A stretch of DNA of 64,000 bases from Ruminococcus sp. (lineage in GTDB: Bacteria > Bacillota > Clostridia > Oscillospirales > Acutalibacteraceae), in the NCBI GenBank assembly GCA_017473555.1, contig JAFUKO010000045.1:17190-81189 (forward strand). The letters are read 5' to 3'. Shown here piece by piece: positions 16,052 to 25,271 of the stretch; position 1 is the first letter of the stretch; the number at the start of each line of letters is the position of its first letter. Under the pieces are notes generated by a model that worked only from the letters and a program-made list of their open reading frames with translations, was not told the DNA's origin and made no database searches. The position numbers and the translations under genes are program-made.

Positions 16052-17596
16052 TTAGAACCCTCCGTAAATAAAATCAGCTGGTACAAAACCAGGTCCATAT
16101 ACACCAAACATCAGTGTAACACCAATCATAGCAATCAGAAGAGCAAATCTGAATATATGATTACAACTATTGAACTTTTCTGCTACATCTACATTATTGT
16201 ATTTCAGGTAATCGACAATCGCAACACCAAGCATTGTAACAACTATAACTGCCCATTTAAAAAGCACAGCGTACAGCGTATGATCTCCCATTATCACTTC
16301 AGAAATAAAAGGATCAACTACAGTTGGATCAAACTTAAAAATATCAGCGATAAGAGCAAAGCTTTGAGTAAATGATGGTGCTAAAGCAAACAGCCACACG
16401 ATACACATCATAAACAATGTTCTCAAGGACTGGAAAATATGAAACCATTTTGACTCAACATTAATCTTTAATTTGTTTCTGAGCTTTACAAAGCTCTCCT
16501 CTAAAAGCTCACTTGATGTAAGATAAATCCAAGGCAGAATTCCGGCAGCAAATATGTACTTATATGAAGCTCCATGCCATATACCTATGATTACCCACAA
16601 TATCAGTATTGCGAGAAAAACAGGTATTTTCTTACCAAGTTTCTTTCCAAATTTCTTCTTCGACTTTTTATTAAGTTTCTGAAAAGCCTCGGATTTCAAA
16701 AGCGGATACATTATATAATCCTTGCCCCAGCTACCAAGTGTAATATGCCACCTACGCCAGAATTCAGACAGGTTTTTGGAGAAGAATGGACTCTCAAAGT
16801 TTTCAGGAAGTTTTACCCCATATAACTTAGAAGCACCAATAACTATGTCCATACAACCTGAAAAATCGCAATAAATCTGCAGAGCATAAAACACTACTCC
16901 GATAACAATGAATGGTCCCGAGTACACATCTGTATCTGCAAAAATTGCATTGACAATAATAGCAAGATTATCAGCAATTACCATCTTCTTGAGTAATCCA
17001 TAAACTACTCTGTGAAATCCCTTGAATATATTGTCCCATTCAAAATCGCCATTATCAAAAAACTCTGATTTCATCTGTGTATATCTGATGAAAGGGCCTG
17101 AAATCAGACAAGGATAATAGCACGAAAACAACATTACCTTAAAGAAGTTTTTCTCGGCAGGTATTGTTGTCCAATAAACGTCAACCAAATATGAAATCAT
17201 TGACAGGGTGTAGTAAGATATACCAATCGGTGCTATAAGATTAATAGTTCCTAGATGGAAGTCGATGTTGAACAATTCTCCAAACCCGTTGATCGTATTA
17301 GGAATGATATTAATGTATTTTAATAAGAAAAGCATTGCTATATTGAACGCCAATGCAATTACAATTGTTGCTTTTTTGGCTTTTTGTGTTGTCAGCTTTT
17401 CACCTATGAGTCTTGAACTTATGTATATCGTTGCAACTCCAAACACAAAATATCCTGCTACTTCTATGCTGGCAAGAGAAAAGAACGCTAAAGAAAAAAC
17501 TAACAGCGAAATCCATCTGTATTTTTTAGGAAACAAGTAATAAACTATTGTGGTCAATCCTAAAAACACAAAGAAATTTAGCGATGTAATGGTCAT
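16052..17596 (-). CDS. MBOAT family O-acyltransferase (DltB/AlgI-like)
   Basis: A 514-residue polytopic membrane protein of the AlgI/DltB MBOAT group. It opens with TSLNFFVFLGLTTIVYYLFP, has PIGISYYTLSMISYLVDVYW and the RYTQMKSEF/FFDNG region. The FFSKNLSEFWRRWHITLGSWGKDYI block (~265-290) and the catalytic-type His in LWVIIGIWHGASYKYI (~330-345) follow. The family takes acyl groups from a cytoplasmic thioester donor and passes them across the membrane to a surface polymer. An acyl carrier protein is encoded two genes upstream, as in dlt operons (DltC-DltB), but no DltA-like adenylation gene is present. The FkbH-like gene may replace it. Confidence 0.92.
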   Translation of the reverse strand: MTITSLNFFVFLGLTTIVYYLFPKKYRWISLLVFSLAFFSLASIEVAGYFVFGVATIYISSRLIGEKLTTQKAKKATIVIALAFNIAMLFLLKYINIIPNTINGFGELFNIDFHLGTINLIAPIGISYYTLSMISYLVDVYWTTIPAEKNFFKVMLFSCYYPCLISGPFIRYTQMKSEFFDNGDFEWDNIFKGFHRVVYGLLKKMVIADNLAIIVNAIFADTDVYSGPFIVIGVVFYALQIYCDFSGCMDIVIGASKLYGVKLPENFESPFFSKNLSEFWRRWHITLGSWGKDYIMYPLLKSEAFQKLNKKSKKKFGKKLGKKIPVFLAILILWVIIGIWHGASYKYIFAAGILPWIYLTSSELLEESFVKLRNKLKINVESKWFHIFQSLRTLFMMCIVWLFALAPSFTQSFALIADIFKFDPTVVDPFISEVIMGDHTLYAVLFKWAVIVVTMLGVAIVDYLKYNNVDVAEKFNSCNHIFRFALLIAMIGVTLMFGVYGPGFVPADFIYGGF

Positions 17597-17613
17597 ACCT
17601 TACCCCCGATAAT

Positions 17614-18045
17614 CTATTTTAAAACACCTATCTTCATTTTACTTTTACACACTTTTACTCCACTAGTGTCAAAAATATCTACTTTTAGAACGATATATCG
17701 AAATCTTTCGTCCTTGTCCTTTACTTTTGCAACAACACGTAGCGGACATTTTGATACAAAAACAGGAGCAGCAAAAGATGTTTCTATAGAATGAATCAGG
17801 CTATACTTACCCGGCATATATACACCGGCAAGTGTAGATAATACTGCTGCAGTTAACTGCCCATACACTACTTTTTCAGAGTAACCAAGCTCATTGGCAT
17901 AATCCAAATCATTATGCAAAGGGTTAGTGTCACCTGAGATTTCTCTAAACATCTGCATTTTGTTCTCATCTATATCGTACATAAACTCGACAACATGCCC
18001 TATTTGTATTTCGTCAAACAAATACTCATTCATAGACTTATCCAT
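17614..18045 (-). CDS. MaoC-like hot-dog fold protein ((R)-hydroxyacyl dehydratase family)
   Basis: A 143-residue single hot-dog domain. The hydratase signature is FREISGDTNPLHNDLDYANELGYSEKVVYGQ-like (~33-63), with the catalytic Asp (GDTNPLH) and His. The family acts on (R)-3-hydroxyacyl- or enoyl-CoA/ACP thioesters. The start overlaps the ACP gene by eight bases, which argues for a carrier-bound substrate. It could dehydrate or hydrate an acyl-ACP, or act as a thioesterase or a shaping subunit. No ketosynthase is encoded nearby, so a full fatty-acid cycle is unlikely. Confidence 0.85.
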   Translation of the reverse strand: MDKSMNEYLFDEIQIGHVVEFMYDIDENKMQMFREISGDTNPLHNDLDYANELGYSEKVVYGQLTAAVLSTLAGVYMPGKYSLIHSIETSFAAPVFVSKCPLRVVAKVKDKDERFRYIVLKVDIFDTSGVKVCKSKMKIGVLK

Positions 18046-18283
18046 TAACTCTGGCTAAAATAGTATGCACCATTTCACCAACATTTTTCATTTCAACAAC
18101 TTCGCCCATGTTAAATTTGATTCCAAACTTGTTTTCAACAGCAACTACCAAATTGATGTGCTCAAGGCTGTCCCAGTCCTCGATATCGTTAGCTGTAGTT
18201 TCTGGTTCTACATGGATATCCTCATCGTCAAATACATCCTGAAAAACCTCGTCAAGCATTTCGTAAATTCTTTCTTCTGTCAT
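18038..18283 (-). CDS. Acyl carrier protein
   Basis: An 81-residue acidic ACP. The phosphopantetheine site is DSLEHINLV (Ser near residue 38) in the usual four-helix context (IEDWDSLEHINLVVAVENKFGI). GGAGGAAT precedes the ATG. It sits between an FkbH-like gene (four bases upstream) and a MaoC-like gene (overlapping). It therefore probably carries the acyl group used by the MBOAT/SGNH pair rather than serving general fatty-acid synthesis. Confidence 0.93.
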   Translation of the reverse strand: MTEERIYEMLDEVFQDVFDDEDIHVEPETTANDIEDWDSLEHINLVVAVENKFGIKFNMGEVVEMKNVGEMVHTILARVNG

Positions 18284-18286
18284 TTT

Positions 18287-20068
18287 TTATTCCTCCACAT
18301 TAATATATTTGTTTTTATTTTCATAGTCGTTTACGACTAATTCCCACCTTGTGTTACCTTGTTCATCTTCACTGATTTTTTCAAAACCATGTAATGAATA
18401 AAACTCTTTTACCATTGAATTTTTAGAAGTTGGATAATAGTTACCGTAGACTTTTCTGATGTTATTCTCTTTTGCTTTATCGATAAGCATATCCATCATT
18501 GCAAATTCCATATCTCGTTTGAGAACTCTGCAACTCATAATCCACAGCTCTATATCAAGAGCATCACCTTCAATATGTCCGATTACTACCGATACAACAC
18601 CATTATCGCCGAATTTATCAGTAAGTTTGCCATATAGGGTAATATACTCATCGCTGTTTGCAACTTGCTCAATATCAGCCTGTGAGTATCTTTTGGTAGT
18701 CAGATTAAACTGATTACTCTTGTTTGTAAGCTGAGCGATTCTCTGCATATACATCGGTATAAAGCTCTCAATAGTAGCATTCATATTAAGAGAAAGAAGA
18801 TAATCACCATAATTCTCAAATGTAGCGAGCATTTGCTTACGCTGAGCATTTTGCTTGTACATATTGACTTTTTTCAAATCATCAGCAGAAATACTCACAC
18901 ACTCAAAATACCCAGAACGGTCGATAGCTCTAAGATAATATTCAGGTTTATTTCCGATATCAGGTGTGCTGACACTGCTGAATTCTTGGTTAACTATCTC
19001 ACGTTCTGCAGGATTATCGTCGACAAACACCAAACTATCTATACCTAGATTAAGCTCATTTGCAATCTCATACAGATTTTTTGATTTTGGCTCCCAGTTT
19101 GCCTTAATAACGATAAAGTCGTCTTTGCTAAGGACCGATTCAGGATGCGCCAAACCTGCAAGAGCATTTTCCATTTCATTCTTGCTGTTTACATTGAGAA
19201 GAATACCCAGGTCCTTATGTTCTTTAATATATTCCTGAAATTCTGTAAACGCCTCACTCTGTGCGGTTTCCTGTCCGATAGCGATATTTTCCACACCATC
19301 GTCGCCGATAATTCCTCCCCACAAAGTGTTATCCAAATCCAGTACCAACGCCTTTTTGTTCTTACCGTAAATCGCTTTAATAATATTAGAAACATTAAAA
19401 CTCAGGTAAGGGATTGCACGCAGACACAGTGCATATTTGTACATAAACCAATAGAATTCATCAGACCATTTTTCTAGTCCATACTGAGAAGCCTGATAGT
19501 TAATATCGTTTATGTAGAAATTATCATTTTCTTGTGCATATTGAGCGAATAACAGATTCAGTCTGGTCACAAAATTAACTTTACCGTGAATATCTGTTGC
19601 ATCTTTATTTCCCAGCAATCTATAGTGAGGATACTCGAAGTTGTTCTGAATAATAGTACAGTTATATCTGTTTCTTAACGCTGTCCACACCTGATTAAAT
19701 CTTGCAAATTCACTTTCTAACTTTGCATCAACATCTTCAGCTGTATCAGTGATTTTTGGCAGATTTATTATGTTTCTGAAAGATGTATGAATAAAAATTA
19801 CATCCGGTGCAAATGCATCCAATTCTTCATTGCCAAAAACAGCATCCTCATAAAACTTGTTATACTCTGACTCATAAAACTCAGGTTTTATTCCCTGATC
19901 AAGAAGGAACAGCTCGAGCACAAGTTTGATATCGTTTGTAGTAGATCCACCTAAAATTGCAATCTTTTTCTCTATAAAACCACAGCTTGACTCAAGTAAT
20001 CTCCTCTTGATTTTCTTCTTTTTCTGGATAATAAAATCAGGGTCAAAAGGGTATTTAAGTTCTCTCAT
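18287..20068 (-). CDS. FkbH-like HAD superfamily protein (acyl/glyceryl-ACP synthase type)
   Basis: A 593-residue protein with the three-part FkbH layout. An N-terminal SGNH-like region (~30-190; KIAILGGSTTNDI, VIFIHTSFRNI) is followed by a central HAD domain with KALVLDLDNTLWGG (DxDxT) near residue 242, then VFVDDNPAERE. A C-terminal GNAT-like domain (~440-580; ELWIMSCRVLKRDMEFA, FYSLHGFEKI) completes it. FkbH-type enzymes (FkbH, OzmB, Bryp-type) dephosphorylate 1,3-bisphosphoglycerate and load glycerate onto a carrier protein. The next gene is an ACP four bases away. By homology it would make glyceryl-S-ACP or a related acyl-ACP, but the exact acyl group is inference. Confidence 0.88.
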   Translation of the reverse strand: MRELKYPFDPDFIIQKKKKIKRRLLESSCGFIEKKIAILGGSTTNDIKLVLELFLLDQGIKPEFYESEYNKFYEDAVFGNEELDAFAPDVIFIHTSFRNIINLPKITDTAEDVDAKLESEFARFNQVWTALRNRYNCTIIQNNFEYPHYRLLGNKDATDIHGKVNFVTRLNLLFAQYAQENDNFYINDINYQASQYGLEKWSDEFYWFMYKYALCLRAIPYLSFNVSNIIKAIYGKNKKALVLDLDNTLWGGIIGDDGVENIAIGQETAQSEAFTEFQEYIKEHKDLGILLNVNSKNEMENALAGLAHPESVLSKDDFIVIKANWEPKSKNLYEIANELNLGIDSLVFVDDNPAEREIVNQEFSSVSTPDIGNKPEYYLRAIDRSGYFECVSISADDLKKVNMYKQNAQRKQMLATFENYGDYLLSLNMNATIESFIPMYMQRIAQLTNKSNQFNLTTKRYSQADIEQVANSDEYITLYGKLTDKFGDNGVVSVVIGHIEGDALDIELWIMSCRVLKRDMEFAMMDMLIDKAKENNIRKVYGNYYPTSKNSMVKEFYSLHGFEKISEDEQGNTRWELVVNDYENKNKYINVEE

Positions 20069-20094
20069 ATTATCTTATCCTTTTTGCTTTTATA

Positions 20095-21270
20095 TTAGTA
20101 TTTTCTCCAAACCATTTTATTTACAACGCCTGTGTAAGACTGAATAATCTTAATAACCTTATCAGACACATTCTCGTCCACATAATCAGGCACAGGGATA
20201 CCTAAATCACCGTTTTTGTTCATCTCAACAGCAACGTCAACTGCCTGTAAAAGACTCTTCTCGTCAATGCCTGCGAGCACAAAGCACGCTTTATCAAGTG
20301 CCTCAGGACGCTCGGTTGATGTACGGATACAAACGGCTGGGAACGGATGTCCTACTGATGTGAAGAACGAACTCTCCTCAGGCAGAGTACCCGAGTCAGA
20401 AACAACCGCAAATGCGTTCATCTGCAAGCAGTTGTAGTCGTGGAAACCTAAAGGTTCGTTACGGATAACACGTGGGTCAAGCTCAAAGTTGCTTGCCTCA
20501 AGTCTGTTTCTTGATCTTGGGTGACAAGAGTAAAGAATCGGCATATCGTACTTTTGAGCCATAGCGTTGATAGCGTTAAAGAGTGATAAGAAGTTCTTCT
20601 CTGTATCGATATTCTCCTCTCTGTGAGCAGAAAGCAGGATATACTTACCCTTCTCAAGTCCGAGTCTACTATGTACATCGGACGCCTCGATTTTATCTAA
20701 ATTATTATGGAGCACCTCAGCCATCGGCGAGCCTGTGACATAAGTTCTCTCTTTTGGAAGACCAGTGTCAGCAAGATAACGTCTTGCATGCTCGCTGTAT
20801 GCTAAGTTAACATCAGAGATAATATCAACGATTCTTCTGTTAGTTTCCTCAGGTAAGCACTCATCCTTACAACGGTTGCCTGCCTCCATATGGAAAATAG
20901 GAATATGAAGTCTCTTAGCACCGATAACTGAAAGACAAGAGTTAGTATCGCCAAGTACCAGCACAGCATCAGGCTTGATTTGTGCCATAAGCTGATATGA
21001 TTTAGCGATGATGTTACCCATAGTTTCGCCCAAATCATTACCAACAGCATCGAGGTAAACATCAGGATCTGAAAGCTCTAAATCCTTGAAGAACACTCCG
21101 TTTAAGTTGTAGTCATAGTTCTGACCTGTGTGTGCAAGGATAGTATCAAAATACTGTCTACTCTTATTGATAACCGCAGCAAGACGGATAATCTCAGGTC
21201 TTGTGCCAACGATAATCAGCAACTTAAGTTTACCGTTGTCCTTCCATTTTACATTAGAAAAATCGCTCAT
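20095..21270 (-). CDS. capG: UDP-HexNAc 2-epimerase (WecB/CapG/FnlC family)
   Basis: A 391-residue non-hydrolysing UDP-sugar 2-epimerase of GT-B fold. Motifs are VGTRPEIIRLAAVI (~22-35), HTGQNYD, GDTNSCLS, FHMEAGNRC, SAHREENID and SDSGTLPEESSFF near residue 285. The form GTLPEE, rather than GGIQEEA of WecB, fits the WbjD/FnlC/CapG branch that makes UDP-L-FucNAc from the CapE/CapF product. CapE (24211) and CapF (10145) homologues in the operon support this. A WecB-type role giving UDP-ManNAc is the alternative. The MBOAT module starts directly downstream. Confidence 0.85.
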   Translation of the reverse strand: MSDFSNVKWKDNGKLKLLIIVGTRPEIIRLAAVINKSRQYFDTILAHTGQNYDYNLNGVFFKDLELSDPDVYLDAVGNDLGETMGNIIAKSYQLMAQIKPDAVLVLGDTNSCLSVIGAKRLHIPIFHMEAGNRCKDECLPEETNRRIVDIISDVNLAYSEHARRYLADTGLPKERTYVTGSPMAEVLHNNLDKIEASDVHSRLGLEKGKYILLSAHREENIDTEKNFLSLFNAINAMAQKYDMPILYSCHPRSRNRLEASNFELDPRVIRNEPLGFHDYNCLQMNAFAVVSDSGTLPEESSFFTSVGHPFPAVCIRTSTERPEALDKACFVLAGIDEKSLLQAVDVAVEMNKNGDLGIPVPDYVDENVSDKVIKIIQSYTGVVNKMVWRKY

Positions 21271-21285
21271 TACCTATTTCTCCTT

Positions 21286-22413
21286 TTATCGTAATCCGCA
21301 TTCTTTATAAAACGCTTTCAATTCTTTTCCTTTATCAATATCGCCATTTTTAGCCTTTGAAAGTTGAGCTTTTACATTACCTCTCCTGTAAATAAGACTT
21401 TTGAAAGCTCTGTGTAACCACGCATAAGGCAAAAGATATCTTCTGCCATCCAGCCACAGATACATAGACTTCATATCTTCATATTCAGGGAAGCATGTCC
21501 TGAGCAAACCGGAAACCCTACCCTCACTGACGTAAAGAGCGGCTTTATTCTCTTTAGTTCCAAAAATCTCGTTTGATAGCACAAAGCTACTTAGTTTTTC
21601 TATCAACTCTGTACTTTCACCATTTGCAAACCAATATTCTGATAAAGCTGAAACATTCAGATAAAAATCATACAAATTCAGTTTCTTAAGTTCATTTTCA
21701 AAATAACCCCTGTCTATATCCAGATTATCGTAAACATAAACATCCATGATAAATCTGATTCCGACACCACCGTGTTTAAAGTGTTCTGCCAAATGAATTA
21801 TATTAAAAATGAACTCATCTTCTATTTTCATTTCATAGGTATGTTTACAGCCGTTTCTCAACAGACACCTATTCCATACATCCGAATAATAATCAAAGTA
21901 CTCTGACTCATTCGCAAGCAAGCTTCTATGAGCTTCTACACTGATAAACGGAGGCATATTGTAGGTGTCGTTTTTCCTACCCTCTCTGTAGTCGGTATAG
22001 CCCAGCGCAAACATAACCTTTTTGAACTCATTGTGCTGTTGTGTTTTATATAGAACATCAATATCGCTCATTGAACGCAAAAAAGGGTCACTATATCTTT
22101 TTTTAGTTACCGCACCTTTCACAACCAGTGTGTCAATCCCTGACGCTTCGCACTGTTTTTGAATACAGTCTACTGCGTAGAGTTGATTTTCCGAACGCAT
22201 ACTCTCCTGTAATAACACTTGTGAAAGATAATTGCAAAGGCGATTATCGCTCTTTTCTTCATCTATAGCATCGACAACCAATGCAACAAGATGTAGTAGC
22301 CCTTGTTTTTTTGCAACTTCTATCAAATCTTCCGAGTAATGATCACTATAAAAAGAGCCTATAGTTCCATTCAGTACATCCCGAGCTATACTTACCAAAA
22401 GGTTATCTGACAC
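21286..22413 (-). CDS. Putative nucleotidyltransferase (NTP_transf_5-like), role unknown
   Basis: About 375 residues. The ORF opens at a GTG at 22431, but AGGAGAG lies between it and a second GTG at 22413 with 8-base spacing, so 22413 is preferred. The protein resembles the uncharacterised nucleotidyltransferase family found in glycan clusters. VVKGAVTKKRYSDPFLRSMSDIDVLY (around 95-120) holds the K-G...R-x-x-x-D-I-D-V signature with two metal-binding Asp, and ISVEAHRSL and FNIIHLAEHF supply His. Substrate unknown. Its setting suggests transfer of a nucleotide or phospho-group to a sugar intermediate, but that is inference. Confidence 0.7.
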   Translation of the reverse strand: MSDNLLVSIARDVLNGTIGSFYSDHYSEDLIEVAKKQGLLHLVALVVDAIDEEKSDNRLCNYLSQVLLQESMRSENQLYAVDCIQKQCEASGIDTLVVKGAVTKKRYSDPFLRSMSDIDVLYKTQQHNEFKKVMFALGYTDYREGRKNDTYNMPPFISVEAHRSLLANESEYFDYYSDVWNRCLLRNGCKHTYEMKIEDEFIFNIIHLAEHFKHGGVGIRFIMDVYVYDNLDIDRGYFENELKKLNLYDFYLNVSALSEYWFANGESTELIEKLSSFVLSNEIFGTKENKAALYVSEGRVSGLLRTCFPEYEDMKSMYLWLDGRRYLLPYAWLHRAFKSLIYRRGNVKAQLSKAKNGDIDKGKELKAFYKECGLR

Positions 22414-22434
22414 TATTGAATCTCTCCTCACAAA

Positions 22435-22962
22435 CTATCTATTACTGATCCGATCCATGATATATCTGCTGGCGTTAATCAACAGTATACCTGCTATTCC
22501 TCCGAGAAAATTCGCAATAATATCAGAAACCTCAAACAATCCAACTCTACAATATAATTGCGTCATCTCTATACACAAAGACAAAACCAAAACTACCAAT
22601 AATGTTGTCACTACTGAATTTTTAAGTCTGAACAATATGCTAAACGGCACGAATAAAAGAACATTAAACCCAAAATCAATTAACGATTCTCCATCTCCAT
22701 TAATAATCATATTTACAGAATTGAATATATCACCTTGAATATTATTATTCGCTTGATCACGCATAATTGTAAACATAAGTATAACTGTAATGCTTGCTGA
22801 AAGCAACACAGAATAAATCAGGTTTTTTCGGAGGTTTTCTTTCTTAATAAAGTGAAAATATGCAAAAACTGTTCCTGAAATCAACAAAAAAGTTATTAAC
22901 GCTACATGCGGTAAAACATCTTTTAGAAACCAGTAAGTTTTATAATATATCTGATGAAACAT
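22435..22962 (-). CDS. VanZ-like membrane protein
   Basis: About 175 residues, started at ATG 22962 (MFHQIYYKTYW), four bases after the ugd stop. The longer reading would run inside ugd. Four to five predicted membrane helices. The VanZ-family core runs FGFNVLLFVPFSILF ... LSLCIEMTQLYCRVGLFEVSDIIANFLGG, with the conserved E-x-x-Q and D-I-x-x-N-x-x-G features. VanZ-like proteins are common in cell-envelope loci, and their molecular function is not firmly known. Confidence 0.85.
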   Translation of the reverse strand: MFHQIYYKTYWFLKDVLPHVALITFLLISGTVFAYFHFIKKENLRKNLIYSVLLSASITVILMFTIMRDQANNNIQGDIFNSVNMIINGDGESLIDFGFNVLLFVPFSILFRLKNSVVTTLLVVLVLSLCIEMTQLYCRVGLFEVSDIIANFLGGIAGILLINASRYIMDRISNR

Positions 22963-22966
22963 ACTG

Positions 22967-24184
22967 TTAATCTCTTCTAAATAAATCTCGAGTATAAACC
23001 TTTTCTGCCACATCGCTCAGACATTCATCATATCTATTGGCAATAATTACGTTAGAAAGCAATTTAAACTTTTCTATATCATTGATTACTTCAGAATCAA
23101 AGAAAGTACTGCCATCTTCCAGGGTAGGCTCGTATATAACAATAGTAGCACCTTTAGCTATAATACGTTTCATAACGCCCTGAATTGAACTGTGTCGGAA
23201 ATTGTCAGAATTACTTTTCATCGTCAGACGATACACTCCGACTATGCAGCTATTGTTATTATCTGTGCTTCCATTATATCCTGCCATATCAAGCACTCTA
23301 TCAGCTATAAAATCCTTTCTTGTACGATTGGAATCAACTATAGCGGTTATCATGTTCTGTGGAACATCGTCATAATTAGCTAATAACTGTTTTGTATCCT
23401 TTGGTAAACAATATCCTCCATAGCCAAATGACGGGTTGTTGTAATGCTTACCTATACGAGGGTCCAGGCATACGCCTTCTATTATTTTTTGGGTATCTAA
23501 GCCTTTAAGTTCAGCATATGTATCCAGCTCGTTAAAGTAAGATACACGAAGTGCTAAATACGTATTAGAAAACAGTTTAACAGCCTCTGCCTCTGTAAAG
23601 CCCATAAATAGAGTATCTATTGTATCTTTTTCGGCTCCCTGTTTCAGTAGTTCCGCAAAAACATGCGCTGCATCAGTAAGCTTTTCATCACTTTCGTCTG
23701 TACTGACAATAATTCTCGATGGATAAAGATTGTCATACAGCGCCTTTGACTCTCTTAAAAACTCAGGTGAAAAAATAATATTATTACTGCCTGTTTTCTT
23801 TCTTATGTATTCAGTGTATCCAACAGGAATAGTACTTTTTATAACCATTATTGCATTAGGATTATACTTCAAAACCAAATCAATAACTGATTCCACATCA
23901 GAAGTATCAAAAAAGTTTTTTTCACTATCATAATTGGTTGGTGCGGCAATAACAACAAAATCTGCATCGCTATATGCTTCTTCTGCATCTAGTGTTGCAC
24001 GTAAATCAAGCTTCTTTTCCTGTAAATACTTTTCTATATATTCATCTTGAATAGGAGAAATTCTATTATTGATTAAATCTACTTTCTCTTTTACTATATC
24101 AACTGCCACTACCTGATTGTGTTGTGAAAGTAATACTGCGATGGATAGTCCAACATATCCTGTTCCTGCAACTGCAATTTTCAT
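22967..24184 (-). CDS. ugd: UDP-glucose/UDP-sugar 6-dehydrogenase
   Basis: A 405-residue NAD-dependent dehydrogenase that oxidises UDP-glucose to UDP-glucuronate. It has [19 protein letters not shown] (Rossmann, 1-19), [36 protein letters not shown], and the catalytic Cys in [15 protein letters not shown] (~250-265). The short form and the sequence [21 protein letters not shown] match the Ugd group of polysaccharide operons. It supplies an acidic sugar (UDP-GlcA or UDP-GalA) for the repeat unit. Confidence 0.94.
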   Translation of the reverse strand: MKIAVAGTGYVGLSIAVLLSQHNQVVAVDIVKEKVDLINNRISPIQDEYIEKYLQEKKLDLRATLDAEEAYSDADFVVIAAPTNYDSEKNFFDTSDVESVIDLVLKYNPNAIMVIKSTIPVGYTEYIRKKTGSNNIIFSPEFLRESKALYDNLYPSRIIVSTDESDEKLTDAAHVFAELLKQGAEKDTIDTLFMGFTEAEAVKLFSNTYLALRVSYFNELDTYAELKGLDTQKIIEGVCLDPRIGKHYNNPSFGYGGYCLPKDTKQLLANYDDVPQNMITAIVDSNRTRKDFIADRVLDMAGYNGSTDNNNSCIVGVYRLTMKSNSDNFRHSSIQGVMKRIIAKGATIVIYEPTLEDGSTFFDSEVINDIEKFKLLSNVIIANRYDECLSDVAEKVYTRDLFRRD

Positions 24185-24210
24185 ATCATAAACCTCTAAA
24201 AGTTAACTCT

Positions 24211-25248
24211 TCAGTTTTTTAGTAACTGTTCTTTCACATAATCAGTCGTCATTAACTTAGCGACTGTACCATCAACATCAAGTAAATTGGTGTTGTGGCT
24301 TGTGTATGATTCGTCAGCCTCAGTATGAACACTACCATTAACAACAAACTTGTCATAGTTTAAATCACGACTATCTGCCGCTACTCTGTAGTAGTCGCCC
24401 ATATCCTCAGCACGCAAGCATTCTTCACGAGTCATAAGTGTTTCATAGAGCTTTTCACCATGACGTGTACCGATAATTTGTGTTCCTGTTTCTCCAAAAA
24501 GCTTCTGTACAGCCTGAGCTAATACACCAATTGTAGATGCATCAGCTTTCTGAATAAACAGATCTCCCGGATTTGCGTGTGTAAAAGCAAACTTAACCAG
24601 CTCAACAGCCTCATCCAGATTCATAAGAAAACGAGTCATATTAGGATCTGTGATAGTAATAGGTTTTCCGGCTTTGATCTGATCAATAAACAACGGTATA
24701 ACAGAACCACGACTGCACATTACGTTACCATAACGGGTACAGCAAATAACGGTTCCGCCACGCTCTGCTGCAACACGTGCATTAGCAAAAATAACATGTT
24801 CCATCATAGCTTTTGAAATACCCATAGCATTGATAGGATAGGCAGCCTTATCAGTAGACAGGCATACCACGCGCTTTACACCACAGTCAATTGCGGCGTG
24901 AAGCATATTGTCAGTACCTATAACATTAGTACGAACAGCTTCCATCGGGAAAAACTCGCAAGAAGGAACCTGCTTAAGTGCTGCTGCATGGAACACATAG
25001 TCAACACCCCACATAGCATCCTTAATAGATTGGGCATTTCTTATATCTCCAACATAAAATTTCACTTTAGATGCGTACTCAGGGAACTTCGCCTGAAGGT
25101 CATGACGCATATCATCCTGTTTTTTCTCATCACGAGAGAATATACGAATCTCACCAATATCAGTTGTTAAAAAGTGCTTAAGTACAGTATTACCAAACGA
25201 GCCTGTACCTCCTGTAATCATCAATGTAGATCCTTTAAACTCAGACAT
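24211..25248 (-). CDS. capE: UDP-GlcNAc 4,6-dehydratase/5-epimerase, CapE/WbjB/FnlA type
   Basis: About 345 residues, started at ATG 25248 (MSEFKGSTL) because GGAGTTGATAAAT precedes it; the longer frame adds five residues containing the SD. It is an SDR with LMITGGTGSFGN (~8-19), HAAALKQVPSCEF, STDKAAYPINAMGISK and TRYGNVMCSRGSVIP. The active site reads MGISK, not YxxxK, which is characteristic of the CapE lineage. The enzyme starts UDP-L-FucNAc synthesis from UDP-GlcNAc, with CapF (10145) and CapG (20095) completing it. The three genes are scattered here rather than adjacent as in cap5/8 or fnl clusters. Confidence 0.92.
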   Translation of the reverse strand: MSEFKGSTLMITGGTGSFGNTVLKHFLTTDIGEIRIFSRDEKKQDDMRHDLQAKFPEYASKVKFYVGDIRNAQSIKDAMWGVDYVFHAAALKQVPSCEFFPMEAVRTNVIGTDNMLHAAIDCGVKRVVCLSTDKAAYPINAMGISKAMMEHVIFANARVAAERGGTVICCTRYGNVMCSRGSVIPLFIDQIKAGKPITITDPNMTRFLMNLDEAVELVKFAFTHANPGDLFIQKADASTIGVLAQAVQKLFGETGTQIIGTRHGEKLYETLMTREECLRAEDMGDYYRVAADSRDLNYDKFVVNGSVHTEADESYTSHNTNLLDVDGTVAKLMTTDYVKEQLLKN

Positions 25249-25271
25249 ATTTATCAACTCCATTCTAAAAC

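Noticed and set aside
18038-18283. Small acidic protein considered as DltC of a D-alanylation operon
   Set aside because: No DltA adenylation gene is present, and the upstream neighbour is FkbH-like; a dlt operon assignment would mislead.
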